Shown here: piece by piece, positions 1 to 10,377 of the stretch | Layout of the letters: each line of letters opens with the position of its first letter | Numbering within the stretch: position 1 is the stretch's first letter | Assembly: GCF_000002985.6 (NCBI RefSeq) | Contig: NC_003281.10 | Location: 9,920,001 to 9,984,000, forward strand | DNA: 64,000 bases | Source: Caenorhabditis elegans | Lineage: Eukaryota; Nematoda; Chromadorea; Rhabditida; Rhabditidae | Direction of reading: 5' to 3' | The notes under the pieces: model-generated | Told to the model about the DNA's origin: nothing | Seen by the model: only the letters and a program-made list of their open reading frames with translations | Database searches by the model: none | Translations under genes and position numbers: made by a program

Positions 1-491
1 TCCTCCTCGGCTCCATCTATCTGTAATTTGTCTTTAATGAGACAATATATTACAACGTATCGACACATTTTGAACTATTTTGAACATTTCGAATCCCCAC
101 AAAACCTAGTATTTGTCATCAAAAAGTATTTTCTCATCGCTAAACCTCGCGCGTAAGATCAGAGTTTCGCTGGTAAATTTTTCTTCGTGAAAACGGCAGT
201 TGGCACGGTGCCAGATCCAGAAAATGCGGTGCTGAAAGTTTTTTGAAAAGTCATACAAAAATTTGTTTTTTAGAATATTTTAAGTGTATAAAAGCTAAAA
301 ATCCATAATAATTTGCATTCTTTTAAATTAATTATAATTATTGCAGAGAAAACTATCGGCCTCTACATCACCAACTTCCACACGCGTTATTTAATCGTAA
401 GTGTTCAGTTCTTTTTTTAAAGGTTTAGAACTACCAAAAAATTATGACCGTATTTGATTTCCCGAATTTTGATGTCCCGTGAAGTTATCAT
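1..491. other. Left edge, no firm gene; one possible plus-strand exon
   Basis: The stretch is A/T-rich and no complete gene is visible. Positions 347-396 look like a small plus-strand exon: TTATTGCAG before it, GTAAGT after it, and one frame is open and well mixed (EKTIGLYITNFHTRYLI). A short in-frame stretch near 190-230 could be another exon, but its donor is weak. They could be remnants of a gene that begins left of the window. I do not recognise the peptide. Confidence 0.2.
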
Positions 492-808
492 ACTTTCACT
501 AGATTTTGAAGTACCTTATTAAAGGCGCACAGATTTACGCAGGTGGGTCTCGGCGCGCAAAAAAGTTTATGGTAGTTTCTTTGAAATTTGAATTTTTAAA
601 CCTGATTTTTCGCGATTTTTAGGGAGTAATGAAAAGGAAACACCAAAGTTTGCTGAAACCTTTGCGACTTCATTGAAAAACGCGAGGAAAATAAACGAAA
701 CCGCTTAAAAATAACAAATAACTATCATAAATTTTTTTTTGCGCGCCGAAACCCACCTGCGTAAATCTGTGTGCCTTTAATAAGGCACTTAAGAATCTTG
801 TGAAAATA
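492..808. repeat. Palindromic (MITE-like) element
   Basis: The two ends are near-perfect inverted copies. The left arm runs through CTTATTAAAGGCGCAC, ACGCAGGTGGG and TCGGCGCGCAAAAAA; the right arm carries the same words on the other strand, ending near 808. The arms are about 100 bases and the centre is A/T-rich. This shape is typical of non-autonomous inverted-repeat elements of C. elegans. No coding capacity. Confidence 0.75.
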
Positions 809-837
809 CGATATTTTTTCCAATTGAAAATACTTAC

Positions 838-1165
838 TTGGGCTTTAGCTTCACAGGTAAGCATGGTTAGTTGAGTTGACTTCGAGTTGGTTAGTTGTCG
901 AGAAAAATCAATAAATGATTGGTTTTTCACAAAATTGACTTTTTATCGATTACAATTTTCTAACAAAAAAGTTCACGTAAATATGATGTTGAAATTTGAA
1001 GTTCTTAAAATTTTCCGAGATTTAATATTTACGTGGACTATCTTTTAAAAAAACCGCTAAATTAAAAAATCAAAACTTTGTGAATAACTAATCATTTCTT
1101 CATTTTTTTCGACAACTAACAAACTCGAAGCCTCCCCCACTAACCATGCTTAACATAAGTTTTAC
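838..1165. repeat. Imperfect inverted duplication
   Basis: About 100 bases on the minus strand (838-950) reappear on the plus strand at about 1065-1165. Shared words include CGACAACTAAC, AACTCGAAG and CTAACCATGCTTA. Identity by eye is around 80 percent. The minus copy contains ATGCTTACCTGTGAAGCTAA; the plus copy contains the ATG of the short ORF at 1146. Confidence 0.6.
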
Positions 1166-1339
1166 ATTTTCTGGTTTTCATACTAATTCTCACTTTTCAG
1201 TTGTTTTTCTCATTGCTCTTATAGCAATTTTCAACTCGTCGTTTGCATCTAATAGTGTCTGCCACATCACCAGAAAGCCACTGATGCTTCCAGCTCCAGA
1301 AGACGTCTTCAATAAGCCAGTGCAACTTTACTCAAACAC
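1146..1339 (+). other. Possible coding remnant cut by the gln-2 duplication
   Basis: A TTTTCAG acceptor-like site ends at 1200. It is followed by an open, hydrophobic then mixed frame (VFLIALIAIFNSSFASNSVC, then [20 protein letters not shown]). This could be a signal-peptide or membrane-segment exon. The frame runs into the glutamine-synthetase copy at about 1340, where homology to 23.9 kb starts abruptly, so the piece looks truncated by the rearrangement. No family recognised; it may be chance. Confidence 0.25.
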
Positions 1340-1893
1340 GGAACAAATGCCGAAGTGACTCCAGGACAATGTGAATTCCAAATTGGAACCTGCGAAGGAA
1401 TCGATATGGGAGATCAGTTGTGGATGTCGAGATACATTCTGCACAGGTACATAAATCAATCTTGTTCTTATAGTTGTATAATAAAATGATTTCAGAGTTG
1501 CTGAACAATTCGGTGTCTGCGTATCGCTTGATCCCAAACCAAAGGTCACCATGGGAGACTGGAACGGAGCCGGATGCCACACCAACTTCTCCACCGCCGA
1601 AATGCGTGCTCCAGGTCCACCGATTGAAGCCGCCATGACAGAACTCAAGCGGACACATTTGGAGGCGATGAAGGTGCACGATCCATGGTGGAGAAGATAA
1701 TCTTCGTCGTTTGACAGGACGTCATGAGACAAGTTCGACTGACAAGTTTCTCGTGCCAATTGCGGATGCTCAATCCGTATTCCGAGACAGGTGGCTGCGG
1801 AGGGAAAGGGATATCTGGGGGATCGTCGTCCGTCGTCAAACTGTGATCCTTATCAAGTGACTGCGATGATTACACAAAACATGCTCTTCTAGG
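1340..1893 (+). pseudogene. Glutamine synthetase pseudogene, 5'-truncated copy of gln-2
   Basis: This is a clear copy of the 3' half of the intact glutamine synthetase at 23.3-24.7 kb, in the opposite orientation. It begins inside the gene at the sequence for [10 protein letters not shown], keeps one intron (1450-1495) in the same place, and covers the [15 protein letters not shown] catalytic region through to the normal C-terminus. It cannot make enzyme: the N-terminal half is missing, a Trp codon (in GQWEFQ) is now Cys, and a 2-base loss near 1684 (CCACATGG in gln-2, CCATGG here) shifts the frame just after the EAMKV stretch. Because the intron and flanks are kept, it came from DNA duplication and not retroposition. 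Confidence 0.9.
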
Positions 1894-2239
1894 ATGATGT
1901 AGATATCCGGAACAAAAGAGTGCACATATTTGAATTGAATAAAATAAAATATTCATGAGAATGTGTGCTGTTTTTTTTGTTGAAACTTTCAACTTGAAAG
2001 TGTTGAGATAGAGAAAGTTCCAGAAAACACGGTAAAACCCTTCATATTAGCGGGGTCTGCACATTTGATTGGCTGATGCTACTCGCCCGGAGTGAAACTT
2101 TCCGTCAAGGTGTCAAAATCTAACTTAACCTGTGATATATGTTTCGAGCTGTTTCCCATTTTATTTTCCTTTCAAACGATTCGAAAGAATAATATGCTGG
2201 GAAAAGTCAGTACATTCATTTCCATAAACCACAATTTAT

Positions 2240-2325
2240 TGAAGAGTTCACTTAAACAAGTGGCAATTTTGAAGAGCTGCTTTTGTTCTCATTCTATGGA
2301 TCCATAAGTACTGATGCTGCGTCTT
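2240..2325 (-). pseudogene. Copied 3' fragment of the 21.7-22.3 kb membrane-protein gene
   Basis: On the minus strand this matches the second coding exon (ENENKSGSSKLPL region) and the 3'UTR of the plus-strand gene ending at 22295. The intron and nearly all of the last coding exon, which encodes the membrane segment, are missing: the text jumps from CCACTTG straight to TTTAAGTGAAC. It belongs to the same inverted duplication as the glutamine-synthetase pseudogene and is non-functional. Confidence 0.75.
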
Positions 2326-3224
2326 TTGTACTGTAAATAAAATTTGGCAGAATAAATTGCAACATTTAATTAATAGTCCATCTATGCATTTTTCCGCACC
2401 GAGTTTTATAAATTTCCACACTCTATATAGTGTTTCACTATGTTGAACACAGTACATCAATGGCGTCAACAGCAAAAACGATAATTATCATTCCGGTTAC
2501 TTTCTGATTTCAAAATCGCAGTGTATCACATGCTAAATATTGATAACATAAACTCTTTCATTTCATTTCGTTTTTGCTCATTCTTAAAATGAGTGATTCA
2601 GAGCATAATTTTATCGATTTTTTATACACTGCTGGGCCATAGTTCTTACAAAACATTGCCTTTTGTGTATAATTTTCCTGTCTTTCCTATTATTTATAAA
2701 TGTGTTAAAAATGTACAACTCAACGACTGATATTAAAAACCAAATTGTGATACAATATTCGTCAGTTCTCTCATTTGTTACAATCTAAAATGGATAACTA
2801 TTTAGATCTCTTCTGAATGATTTTGATTCAGTTTCATTTAGATTTTGCCGTTTTGAAAATTTTTCAGGCAAACCGTCAGGCTGAAATTACCCAATTTTGA
2901 CACCTGGAGGTTTTTCTTTAGGTTTTGTCGTTAGGACTTTGTTCATTTTTGAATCAAGCAAATATCACTGATTTTCGCATTTTCAACCTTATAATTTTCT
3001 GTCGTGTAAAATTGTTAGTTTTTGACTATCACTAAATATTTTATCAAATAAAAATTTTTCTACGTGTTTTAAGAAATTTATAAAATAATAACGGATTAGC
3101 ACAATTAAAGTTATCAACAAAACTTGTTTGTGGAAAGAATTATGATCGAAACTGTAAGATAACATCTGTTTAGAACAAAAAGCCGTAACATCAGCTCTGG
3201 ACGGCAACTTCTTTTGGATTAAGC
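2326..3224. other. Intergenic, upstream of the CBP paralogue
   Basis: A/T-rich sequence with no convincing exon on either strand. An in-frame open stretch just upstream of 3225 (from about 3192, after ACATCAG) could extend the CBP paralogue 5', but its acceptor is poor. Confidence 0.5.
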
Positions 3225-4467
3225 ATGCTTGCACTGCAGCAAGATCCCGTGAAGCAGAAGCTTGTTCAGCAACAACTTGTTCTCTTACTCCATGCACACA
3301 AATGTTCACTACGTGACAAGGTATGTTTTAAAGCATATTCCGGTTTCCGAAATCAGCTATTCCAGGAAAATAATGAGTTTGCTGCCAGGAATCAACCACT
3401 TCCTCATACTACCTGTAGATTACCCCATTGCCCAACTATGAAGGAAGTATTGATTCACATGACAAACTGCAATGTTGGTCGTTTATGTCATTGTAAGTCT
3501 ATTACGAGCTGGAAAGAGTTTCGAACATTTTCGCAAGAACAAGCGCCTATTTCCACCAAAAATTTCGCTTCACACTCTAGTCACTGCTTCAGCTACTACC
3601 TCACAAACTAAAAAAACGTTCAGTCGCTCATTGTGCATCGTCTCGTCAAATAATAGCTCACTGGAAAAACTGCTCGAGGGAAGATTGTCCTGTCTGCACA
3701 CCACTCAAAAGGGCACGCGATGTCCCGTTAATATTTTCATGTAAGTTCTATCCATCCTACTTCAGAACATTTTCGAATAATTGTTAATTTACAGTGCCCC
3801 ATCTGGCCAATCTGATAGGCACCAAAGGAAATTCTTATGGAAGTGCAGATGGTGAAGTAGTTCATCAAATCGGGGTGTCGACAATGTCAGCGGGACGTAT
3901 AACAAATGGAAATATTTCAAACTTACCACCGCCAAATGTGCCGGTTCGTACAAAGGAATGGCATCGTCAAGTTACAAATGATCTCAGGAATCATATTGTC
4001 GGAAAATTGGTCAAAGCGATATGCCCGGCACCAGAGATGATGAATGATATTCGGTTAAAAGATTTGAATGCCTATGCCAGAAAAGTCGAAAAAGAGGTGT
4101 TTGAAACTGCAATAGACCGAAAAAATTACTACCATTTGTTGGCTGAGAAAATTTACGAGATTCAAAAAGAGCTTCAAGAGAAAAAGAATTCAAGACTTAA
4201 TCAAGGAGCTGCCCAATCTCCGTTGGATGAGTTTGCTCGAATGCGTATTGATGAAGGTGGACATCAGTTAAGGTAGAAATGTAACATCAAACCATATATA
4301 ACATTTTTCATCACAGAACCAACCAAGAAACTGAGACAAATAGGCAAAATCAAAGCCAACAACCATTAATGGATATCAATGTTCAGTTGAATGCTGCAAA
4401 GACAGAGGAAGAACTCGAATTGGTATTTGCCGAACTTATGAAGAATCCACAGTTGTTCCATGCTTGA
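3225..4467 (+). CDS. cbp-2: Short CBP/p300 paralogue (TAZ1 + KIX only)
   Basis: Five exons (3225-3320, 3366-3492, 3624-3740, 3795-4272, 4317-4467) give 322 residues. Residues 1-90 form a TAZ1 zinc-binding domain. It starts at [20 protein letters not shown], and all three His-Cys3 zinc sites look intact ([37 protein letters not shown]). A KIX domain follows at about 150-235 ([20 protein letters not shown] ... [16 protein letters not shown]). Full CBP then has a bromodomain, acetyltransferase, ZZ and TAZ2, none of which are here; the frame ends in a short tail with a normal stop and AATAAA at 4783. It could bind CBP's transcription-factor partners in the nucleus but cannot acetylate. The symbol cbp-2 is from memory. 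The first in-frame ATG was taken as the start, but the domain begins almost at once, so a missed upstream exon is possible. Confidence 0.85.
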
Positions 4468-5629
4468 TTCTCTGTGAGTTCTGACTCCAACTCTTAACGC
4501 ATCTTACTTCTGCTCAGAAAGTCTTGATCAAAAACTGATATCATTCCAATGCGGATCCAGTGTTTTTGAAGGTTCCTCTAATAGATTATTTTCAGATGCG
4601 GGAAAATCAAAGATGTGCTGCATCAACAACATAAATTTTTCGTAGCTATATTAATTAATATGCTGATTATTTCAAATTGACTTTTCAGAATTCGGTTGGT
4701 GTTTGTTATATATATAATTAAATGTACCTTTCGAAAATTGTAAAAGTGAAAAATGTGAAATGCATATACATTGAATACATTGAATAAATACATTGAATTG
4801 AATATGCTAAAGTATCATTTAGGGCTGTAAAAACTACTAAAATATTTGTGGGTGCGTGCCAGGTGTAGCTGCATCATAACTGCCTTCCTACCTATGCACC
4901 AGGGCTGTGCGGCAACCGGCAGCCAAGTTGCCGGTTGCCGAAAAGTTGCCGGTTGCCGAAATTTTTCGGGTTCGGCAACTTCGGCAATTGCCGGTTGCCG
5001 AAATTTTTTGAGTTCGGCAACTTCGACAACTGCCGATATCAATGTCAAACATTTTATAGCTCAGAAAAAAGCATTCAGAGAGCCTAAAAACTTCGAAAAT
5101 TTCACTGTAAACGAAAAAAACGACCATACTTTTTATCCAAAACACTCAAAAATATAATTTCAACAAAACAAATTTTGAAACCTGGTTGCCGGTTGCCGAA
5201 AAGTTGCCGAATTTTCGGCAACCAAATGTTGCCGGTTGCCGAAATTTTTCGGGTTCGGCAACTTCGGCAATTGCTGGTTGCCGAAATTTTTTAAGTTCGG
5301 CAACTTCGGCAATTGCCGGTTGCCGAAAATCTCGGTTGCCGCACAGCCGTGCTATGCACCAGGTACCTGCCTCTCTGAAAATCCTTACGCATATTGAAGT
5401 ACAGATTTAATCAAAATGCCACCCTCTGGATCAGAAATCACTGGTGTGTTTTTTTCAGTTTCCAATTTTCTTTATTTTCTCGGATCCTATATATTTTTCT
5501 AATGGCAATAATGGCAACTCGACTGAATAAAATACGTTCCAGTTTAATAGAAAATTTGTAAATAGTTATTTTATTATTTTTCATAACTACTTCTCAATTT
5601 TTTTTCAAAAAGCATTTATAATATACCAA
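4468..5629. other. Convergent intergenic region
   Basis: The 3' ends of the CBP paralogue (plus) and the first TTR gene (minus) face each other here. The stretch holds the palindromic element at 4892-5363 and a polyadenylation signal for each gene (AATAAA at 4783; its complement near 5570). Nothing else is visible. Confidence 0.6.
4892..5363. repeat. TGCCGG-type palindromic element with flanking direct repeat
   Basis: The ends are inverted (GCTGTGCGGCAACC on the left, GGTTGCCGCACAGC on the right). The inside is made of many copies of TTGCCGGTTGCCGAA and its complement around an A/T-rich centre. The whole is flanked by the same 12 bases, CTATGCACCAGG, at 4892-4903 and 5352-5363, which looks like a target-site duplication. 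The small ORFs read through it are repeat artefacts. Confidence 0.8.
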
Positions 5630-6605
5630 TCAATTGAAACAACTTCTAGTTTCTCCTGGAAACTTTCCAGCAAGTTCGAGATTTCCAGCATTAAATGTTT
5701 TCTCTGCAGAACTTCCCCAGTTGGCGTAAGATTTTGGAATATTGATGCGGAGGACTCTTTGGCACGGCTGAAAATTACTATAGGAATTTTTTTATTAGAA
5801 TAAAAAATTCTAAACTCACCGTAATTCCGTCCTTACAATCATGGAAAACAGCCAAATATGGCTCGATTCCGGTGATTTCCTTGGTAGATCCACTCAAATT
5901 GAATTCTCCATTTGAGTCAGCCTTTCCTGATGCCATCTTATCATCTCTGTCAAGAAATCCCGGCAGGAAACTATCTGAAAATAGACAGGTAAATAGAAAA
6001 TTCATTTTCAGAAGCTTTTCACATACTGTCAGATTCCATTAATTTGACTTTCACTCCCGATGCAGGCCTTCCTTCACACATAAGTTTTCCTTTTGCCTGA
6101 AGTGTAGTTAGAATTTTTGTAACTATTGGATTTATTTTTGTATTAGATTCTCAAATAACATGGAACCACGTCTAATTAGTAAAAAAAACCATTTCTAATC
6201 AGCTTTTCGACCAATTCTAGAGTAATTAGTGAGATAAAAAATTTCGTGATTTTTTTCAAAACTTCATTTTTATTTTTACTTATTTATATATTTTTCTAGT
6301 AAAATGCAGTCTGAATTTTTAATTTTACAGAAGCCTAAAAAATCTGAAAAGTGACGTTTGAATATGTGAAACAGCGATGCCGTTTTTCTCACAATACTAT
6401 ACGCTATTTTTCAGATTTTCAAGTTTTTTAAAACAAGATCTGATTTCCAGTGACATATTTCTCCAGCAAATTGATTACTCGGAATTTTTTGGTCAAAACA
6501 TTTAATTTTCAAAACCCTTACTGCTGCCCATTGTGTTCTTCCGATCAAGTTAATCGCACTTGTAGAGCCAATAAAAAGAGCAATTGAGACCAGTAAAAGG
6601 CGCAT
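5630..6605 (-). CDS. Transthyretin-like (TTR) secreted protein
   Basis: Four exons on the minus strand (6605-6522, 6096-6027, 5974-5820, 5767-5630) give 148 residues. There is a signal peptide ([17 protein letters not shown]), then the usual TTR-52-type fold: a first strand ([20 protein letters not shown]), the central [18 protein letters not shown] segment, [12 protein letters not shown] and the PCQRV...RSCFN end. The family cysteines (CEG, HDC, PCQ, SCF) are kept. TTR proteins are abundant nematode extracellular proteins; one member bridges apoptotic cells to engulfing cells, most are unstudied. It is divergent from the near-identical gene at 7769. The third exon is almost the same DNA as exon 2 of that gene. 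The pair belongs to the ttr-1/ttr-2 group as I recall it; the exact symbol is not assigned. Confidence 0.93.
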
Positions 6606-7768
6606 ATTTGTTCACGACTGAAACTTCAAAAGGTTATTAAAAATAAATTGAATATTGAATAACCTAGATTGACACACAAAATATTCAATAACAGAGAAAT
6701 GAATCATAATATATATATGACGAAGAAGACACAAGGCCTATAGGAATGATAAGATCATATTGAGAAAAGAAGAAAATCAAAATCTTCAATTTCTGATGAC
6801 GTGTGGGGTGGGGAAATAAATAAACAACAAAAGAAATTCATCCTATTGAAATGCAAAACAAATGTACATATATATGTATACATGGCTTTTCAATTTGTCG
6901 TTCAGTTTCGTTTTCATGGTTTGTCATATTTCTCTGATAAATCTAACGATGTTTTATTTTTTGGAATGATTATAAAATACCGTTTCAAACAGAAAAAATT
7001 CTAGATAAAAGATTCCGAATAACCCTTTTTCACAGCCCAAAAACTTGTTTTAGAATGCATTCAACTGTGTTTAGTAAATAGTTATTCAAACTTGATTTAA
7101 TTTTTTGATTTTTCTACCAAAAAAGTCACAAAAAGTATTAAATACCAAACTATGAAAATCGGAAAGAAACAAACAAAATTTAATTTTCGGGTTCAAAATT
7201 GGGTTTATTAGCTAAATTAAAGTGTTTCTGAATCATATAAAAAAAGTTTCATGAAACAAAAATATCGGAAAAATGAAAATCCCCTTTCACTTTTTGAAAA
7301 TTTGAGAAACAAACTTTTATTGTGCATACATTCTTAAATTTTAACAGTCTAGACTTTAGCAGTCTCCAGTCTAGACTGCCGTTGATTTTATAAAAAAATA
7401 GCAAAATTCCAACTTTATCACCCTAAAAATTGTTTACTAATGACTTCTTGTCTAAATTATAAGTGATTAAATACTAATTAGAAAAGCATTGTTATTGTTT
7501 CTCATTTGCTATCATTCAGAAGTTTTGATACAATTTCTTATTCTTCCCATTGACCCATCAATTTCTCGTTTACTTTTCAACAAACAGTGACCAAGGTCGT
7601 CGTTGTTTATTACACAACACATTTTGAATTGACCCGACAGAGAGAGAAAGAGACCGCCCATGATATCACATTGTACTGTCGCACTATTTTTCTTTCATAC
7701 TTTGTGTTACAGTTTCTTCCCTGTCTGTTTTTAGTTTAGTTCAATTTTAAAATACAAAATTGTTCCAG
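6606..7768. promoter_or_regulatory. Shared divergent promoter region of two TTR genes
   Basis: About 1.15 kb of A/T-rich DNA lies between two head-to-head TTR genes. No coding exon is visible. TTGTTCCAG lies directly against the ATG at 7769, which is the expected look of an SL1 trans-splice acceptor. Confidence 0.5.
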
Positions 7769-8955
7769 ATGTCTAAATACGCAATTCTCGGCCTTGTTCT
7801 GGTCGGCACCGTTGCCTCTTTGGACTTTATCGGTCGTACACAATCTGCTGCTATAAAGGGAAGATTAGTATGCGAGGGAAAGCCAGCTTCAGGAGTTAAA
7901 GTCAAGTTGATGGAGTCCGATAGTAAGTTTTAAAAAAAAAGTTTTTTTAAAGATTAAATTGAAATGTTTGATTTTAAAATCTTTAAGAACAGTACTAAAC
8001 TTTTCCTATTTTTCGAAGTGTCAATTTCCATTTAAAAAGTACCTTTATTTAGGGAATTTATGAGATAAAAAGAATGTAGAAAGTAGGCAGGCACGTAGGC
8101 ATTTGTAGGCATGTGGGAAGGTAGGTTGTCGCTCGCTGCCTTCCCCTTTAATGGAAAGCGTCCCATGTCCCCATAAAGAGAACGATTGCTATAACCTACT
8201 TTTATTATAAATTTTCAGACAGTTTTGGACCTGGATTCCTTGACAGCGATGATAAGATGGCATCAGGAAAGGCTGACTCGCATGGAGAATTCAATTTGAG
8301 TGGATCTACCAAGGAAATCACCGGAATCGAGCCCTATTTGGTAGTGTTCCATGATTGCAAGGACGGAATTACAGTGAGTCATCTCACCTATATTTCTTTT
8401 TATTTTTTATTATTTCTCTCATATTTCATAACAAATCGAGTGATCTTTTTTTTCGAAATTTCAACTGTTCAAAGAAAACATACACATACGATGCGTCATT
8501 TCATCTTCAATTGTACTTTTTTGAATCTTAAACAAAGAGGAATATTACTAAATTTTGGACAAAATTCTAGAAGACCAATTTGAAAAAAAATGTGGGCGAA
8601 TATGAGATGAATTTTTATGATGTTGTGTTTTTACCAAATTTTGCCCATTTTGGCCAAAAAAAATTATGATTCCGAAGTTTGAATTCTTAGAGGGAAAATT
8701 GGGTATGGCTTTAGCTTGGTTCAGTTATACTTCTTTTTGGAGTTTTTCAACTGGAAGAAAACTATCATAAATAATATTTCTGAAAATAACATGACCCCAT
8801 AATTTCCAAAATTTCAGCCATGCCAACGCGTGTTCCGTGTCAACGTTCCAAAATCGTACACCAACAGCGGAAGCTCTGCCAAGAAAACCTATGATGCTGG
8901 AGTCATCGAGCTTGCCGGAAAGTATCCAGGAGAGACCAGAAGTTGCCTCAACTAA
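7769..8955 (+). CDS. Transthyretin-like (TTR) secreted protein
   Basis: Three exons (7769-7922, 8219-8373, 8818-8955) give 148 residues. The signal peptide is [18 protein letters not shown], followed by the conserved [18 protein letters not shown] start, the [18 protein letters not shown] core, [16 protein letters not shown], and a C-terminus ending RSCLN. It has the same length as the divergent neighbour at 5630-6605 but lacks that gene's first intron. The ATG follows a TTCCAG acceptor, so the mRNA is probably SL trans-spliced. AATAAA lies at 8985. The first intron contains degenerate GTAGGCA repeats. Confidence 0.94.
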
Positions 8956-9102
8956 ACTCTAAACACTTGATTTTTGCTCAAAGTAATAAACAATTTATAT
9001 AATCAAATTTTGTTTACATGACTCGTATGACACATATAATAGAGTCTGCTTCTAGAATCGTTTCAGTTTTCGCTCAAAAAGTAAGTTTATTTGGAGAAAG
9101 AA

Positions 9103-10377
9103 ATGAAAATTGCACTGAGTTTCTTATTTCTAACTTCAACTTTTTCAAATGCTGGAAAAATTGGCCGTCTTCAATCAGTTGCGGTGAGATTTTAAAACGG
9201 TTTAAAGACATCTTGGATTAAGCCTATTAACGAAACAGATTAACGAAAGATTCTGCAAAATATAATTTCACTAACTATTTTGGAAATCATTTCTTCACAT
9301 AAACTGTACTACAAACAAAAGGACAAACAAATTGTTTCCATAATTCAATTTTCCCCTATGCCGTCATTAATATTATTATAGGTGAGCGGACAATTAAACT
9401 GCCTTGGTAAACCGGCAGTGGGAGTACGTATCGACTTGATGGAGTCAGACAGTGAGTCACTATTAAAAAGTTAAATATGGAACACATTGAAATTATAGAT
9501 AATGGTGAAGAGACGGGAATTATTGATGACAATGATTTTATGGGATATACCTATACTGACTCGGCTGGATTCTTTAATATGAGTGGTTCAGAAGTTGAGA
9601 TTTCTGGTATTGAACCATATGTGAACATTTTTCATAAATGCAATGATGGATTGTCGGTAAGTGGGAACTATTCTTGAAAATTTTGGTTTCGTCTGTTCAG
9701 TCTAAAAAGTTTTTGAGTCGTTCTGAAAGGCCGCTGTAGGGGGCTTTATCTGAAAACTATTTTTAACAGGCTTTACAGGTTTGTATTGAAAACCGTAGAA
9801 AAAATAATTGTGTCCTTGTGGTAGAAAAATAGTCTGGTTCGATGTGAAATTTAAAAAAAACTATGTGTAAATTGTATTTTACCTAGATATTTACCTAGAT
9901 AGACGGCAAAAGTTATGGCAGAAAATTTTAAAAATTTGACAAAACGTTGCAAAGTGGCTAAACGTTGGAATGAAGTTGCCAAAAATTGACATAAAATTGA
10001 AAAAGTTTGGCTTAAAGATGGGAAAGTTTAATAGAAATGTTTGGCTAAAAGTTGCCAAAATTAGGCAGAAAAATTTCAAAGTTAGGCAGGAAGTTGTCGA
10101 AATATGACAGAAAATTGCCAGTATTAGGCAGAACTTTGCGTATTATAGGGTCGTGGAATTTGGAAAATTAATTTAAATTGAACTTCTATAACCCCAAAAA
10201 TTTCAACAATTGCAGCCTTGCCAACGTCAACTCCGTGTCGACATTCCAAAATCAGCTACAGCTTCGGGACCTGCACCAAATGAAACATTCTCTATTGGAA
10301 CATTGGAGTTATCTTCTCGAAAAGTAATTGGAGAACGTCGTAGCTGTGCATATCGAAACCTGACACAGACCTCTTAA
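9103..10377 (+). CDS. Transthyretin-like protein, diverged third member
   Basis: Four exons (9103-9183, 9382-9451, 9499-9656, 10216-10377) give 156 residues. The signal peptide is MKIALSFLFLTSTFSNA, then the conserved GRLQSVA, CLGKPAVGVRIDLMESD, GIEPYVNIFHKC and PCQRQLRVDIPKS segments. The four family cysteines remain, but the middle loop (ETGIIDDNDFMGYTYTDSAG) and the C-terminal tail (YRNLTQTS) differ from the two neighbours. The intron positions match the minus-strand gene, so the four-exon layout is ancestral. It starts only 147 bases after the previous stop. The close same-strand spacing could suit a downstream operon gene, but no clear U-rich/SL2 signal was seen. Confidence 0.92.
9895..10140. 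repeat. Degenerate tandem repeat in a TTR intron
   Basis: The intron between exons 3 and 4 of the third TTR gene repeats a loose 20-25 base phrase built on GAAAGTTGGCAAAAATTTGG. A similar degenerate tract lies at 58.0-58.4 kb. No function evident. Confidence 0.45.

Noticed and set aside
670-930. Minus-strand 86-codon ORF
   Set aside because: It lies across the palindrome at 492-808 and the inverted duplicate; the frame is open only because of repeat sequence.
1328-1759. Minus-strand ORFs across the glutamine-synthetase pseudogene
   Set aside because: They are antisense shadows of a decayed coding sequence; the same shadow frames appear opposite the intact gene at 23.4-24.1 kb.
4815-5410. 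Several ORFs rich in Gly/Cys/Arg or Ala/Ser
   Set aside because: They are read-through of the TTGCCGG repeat on both strands.
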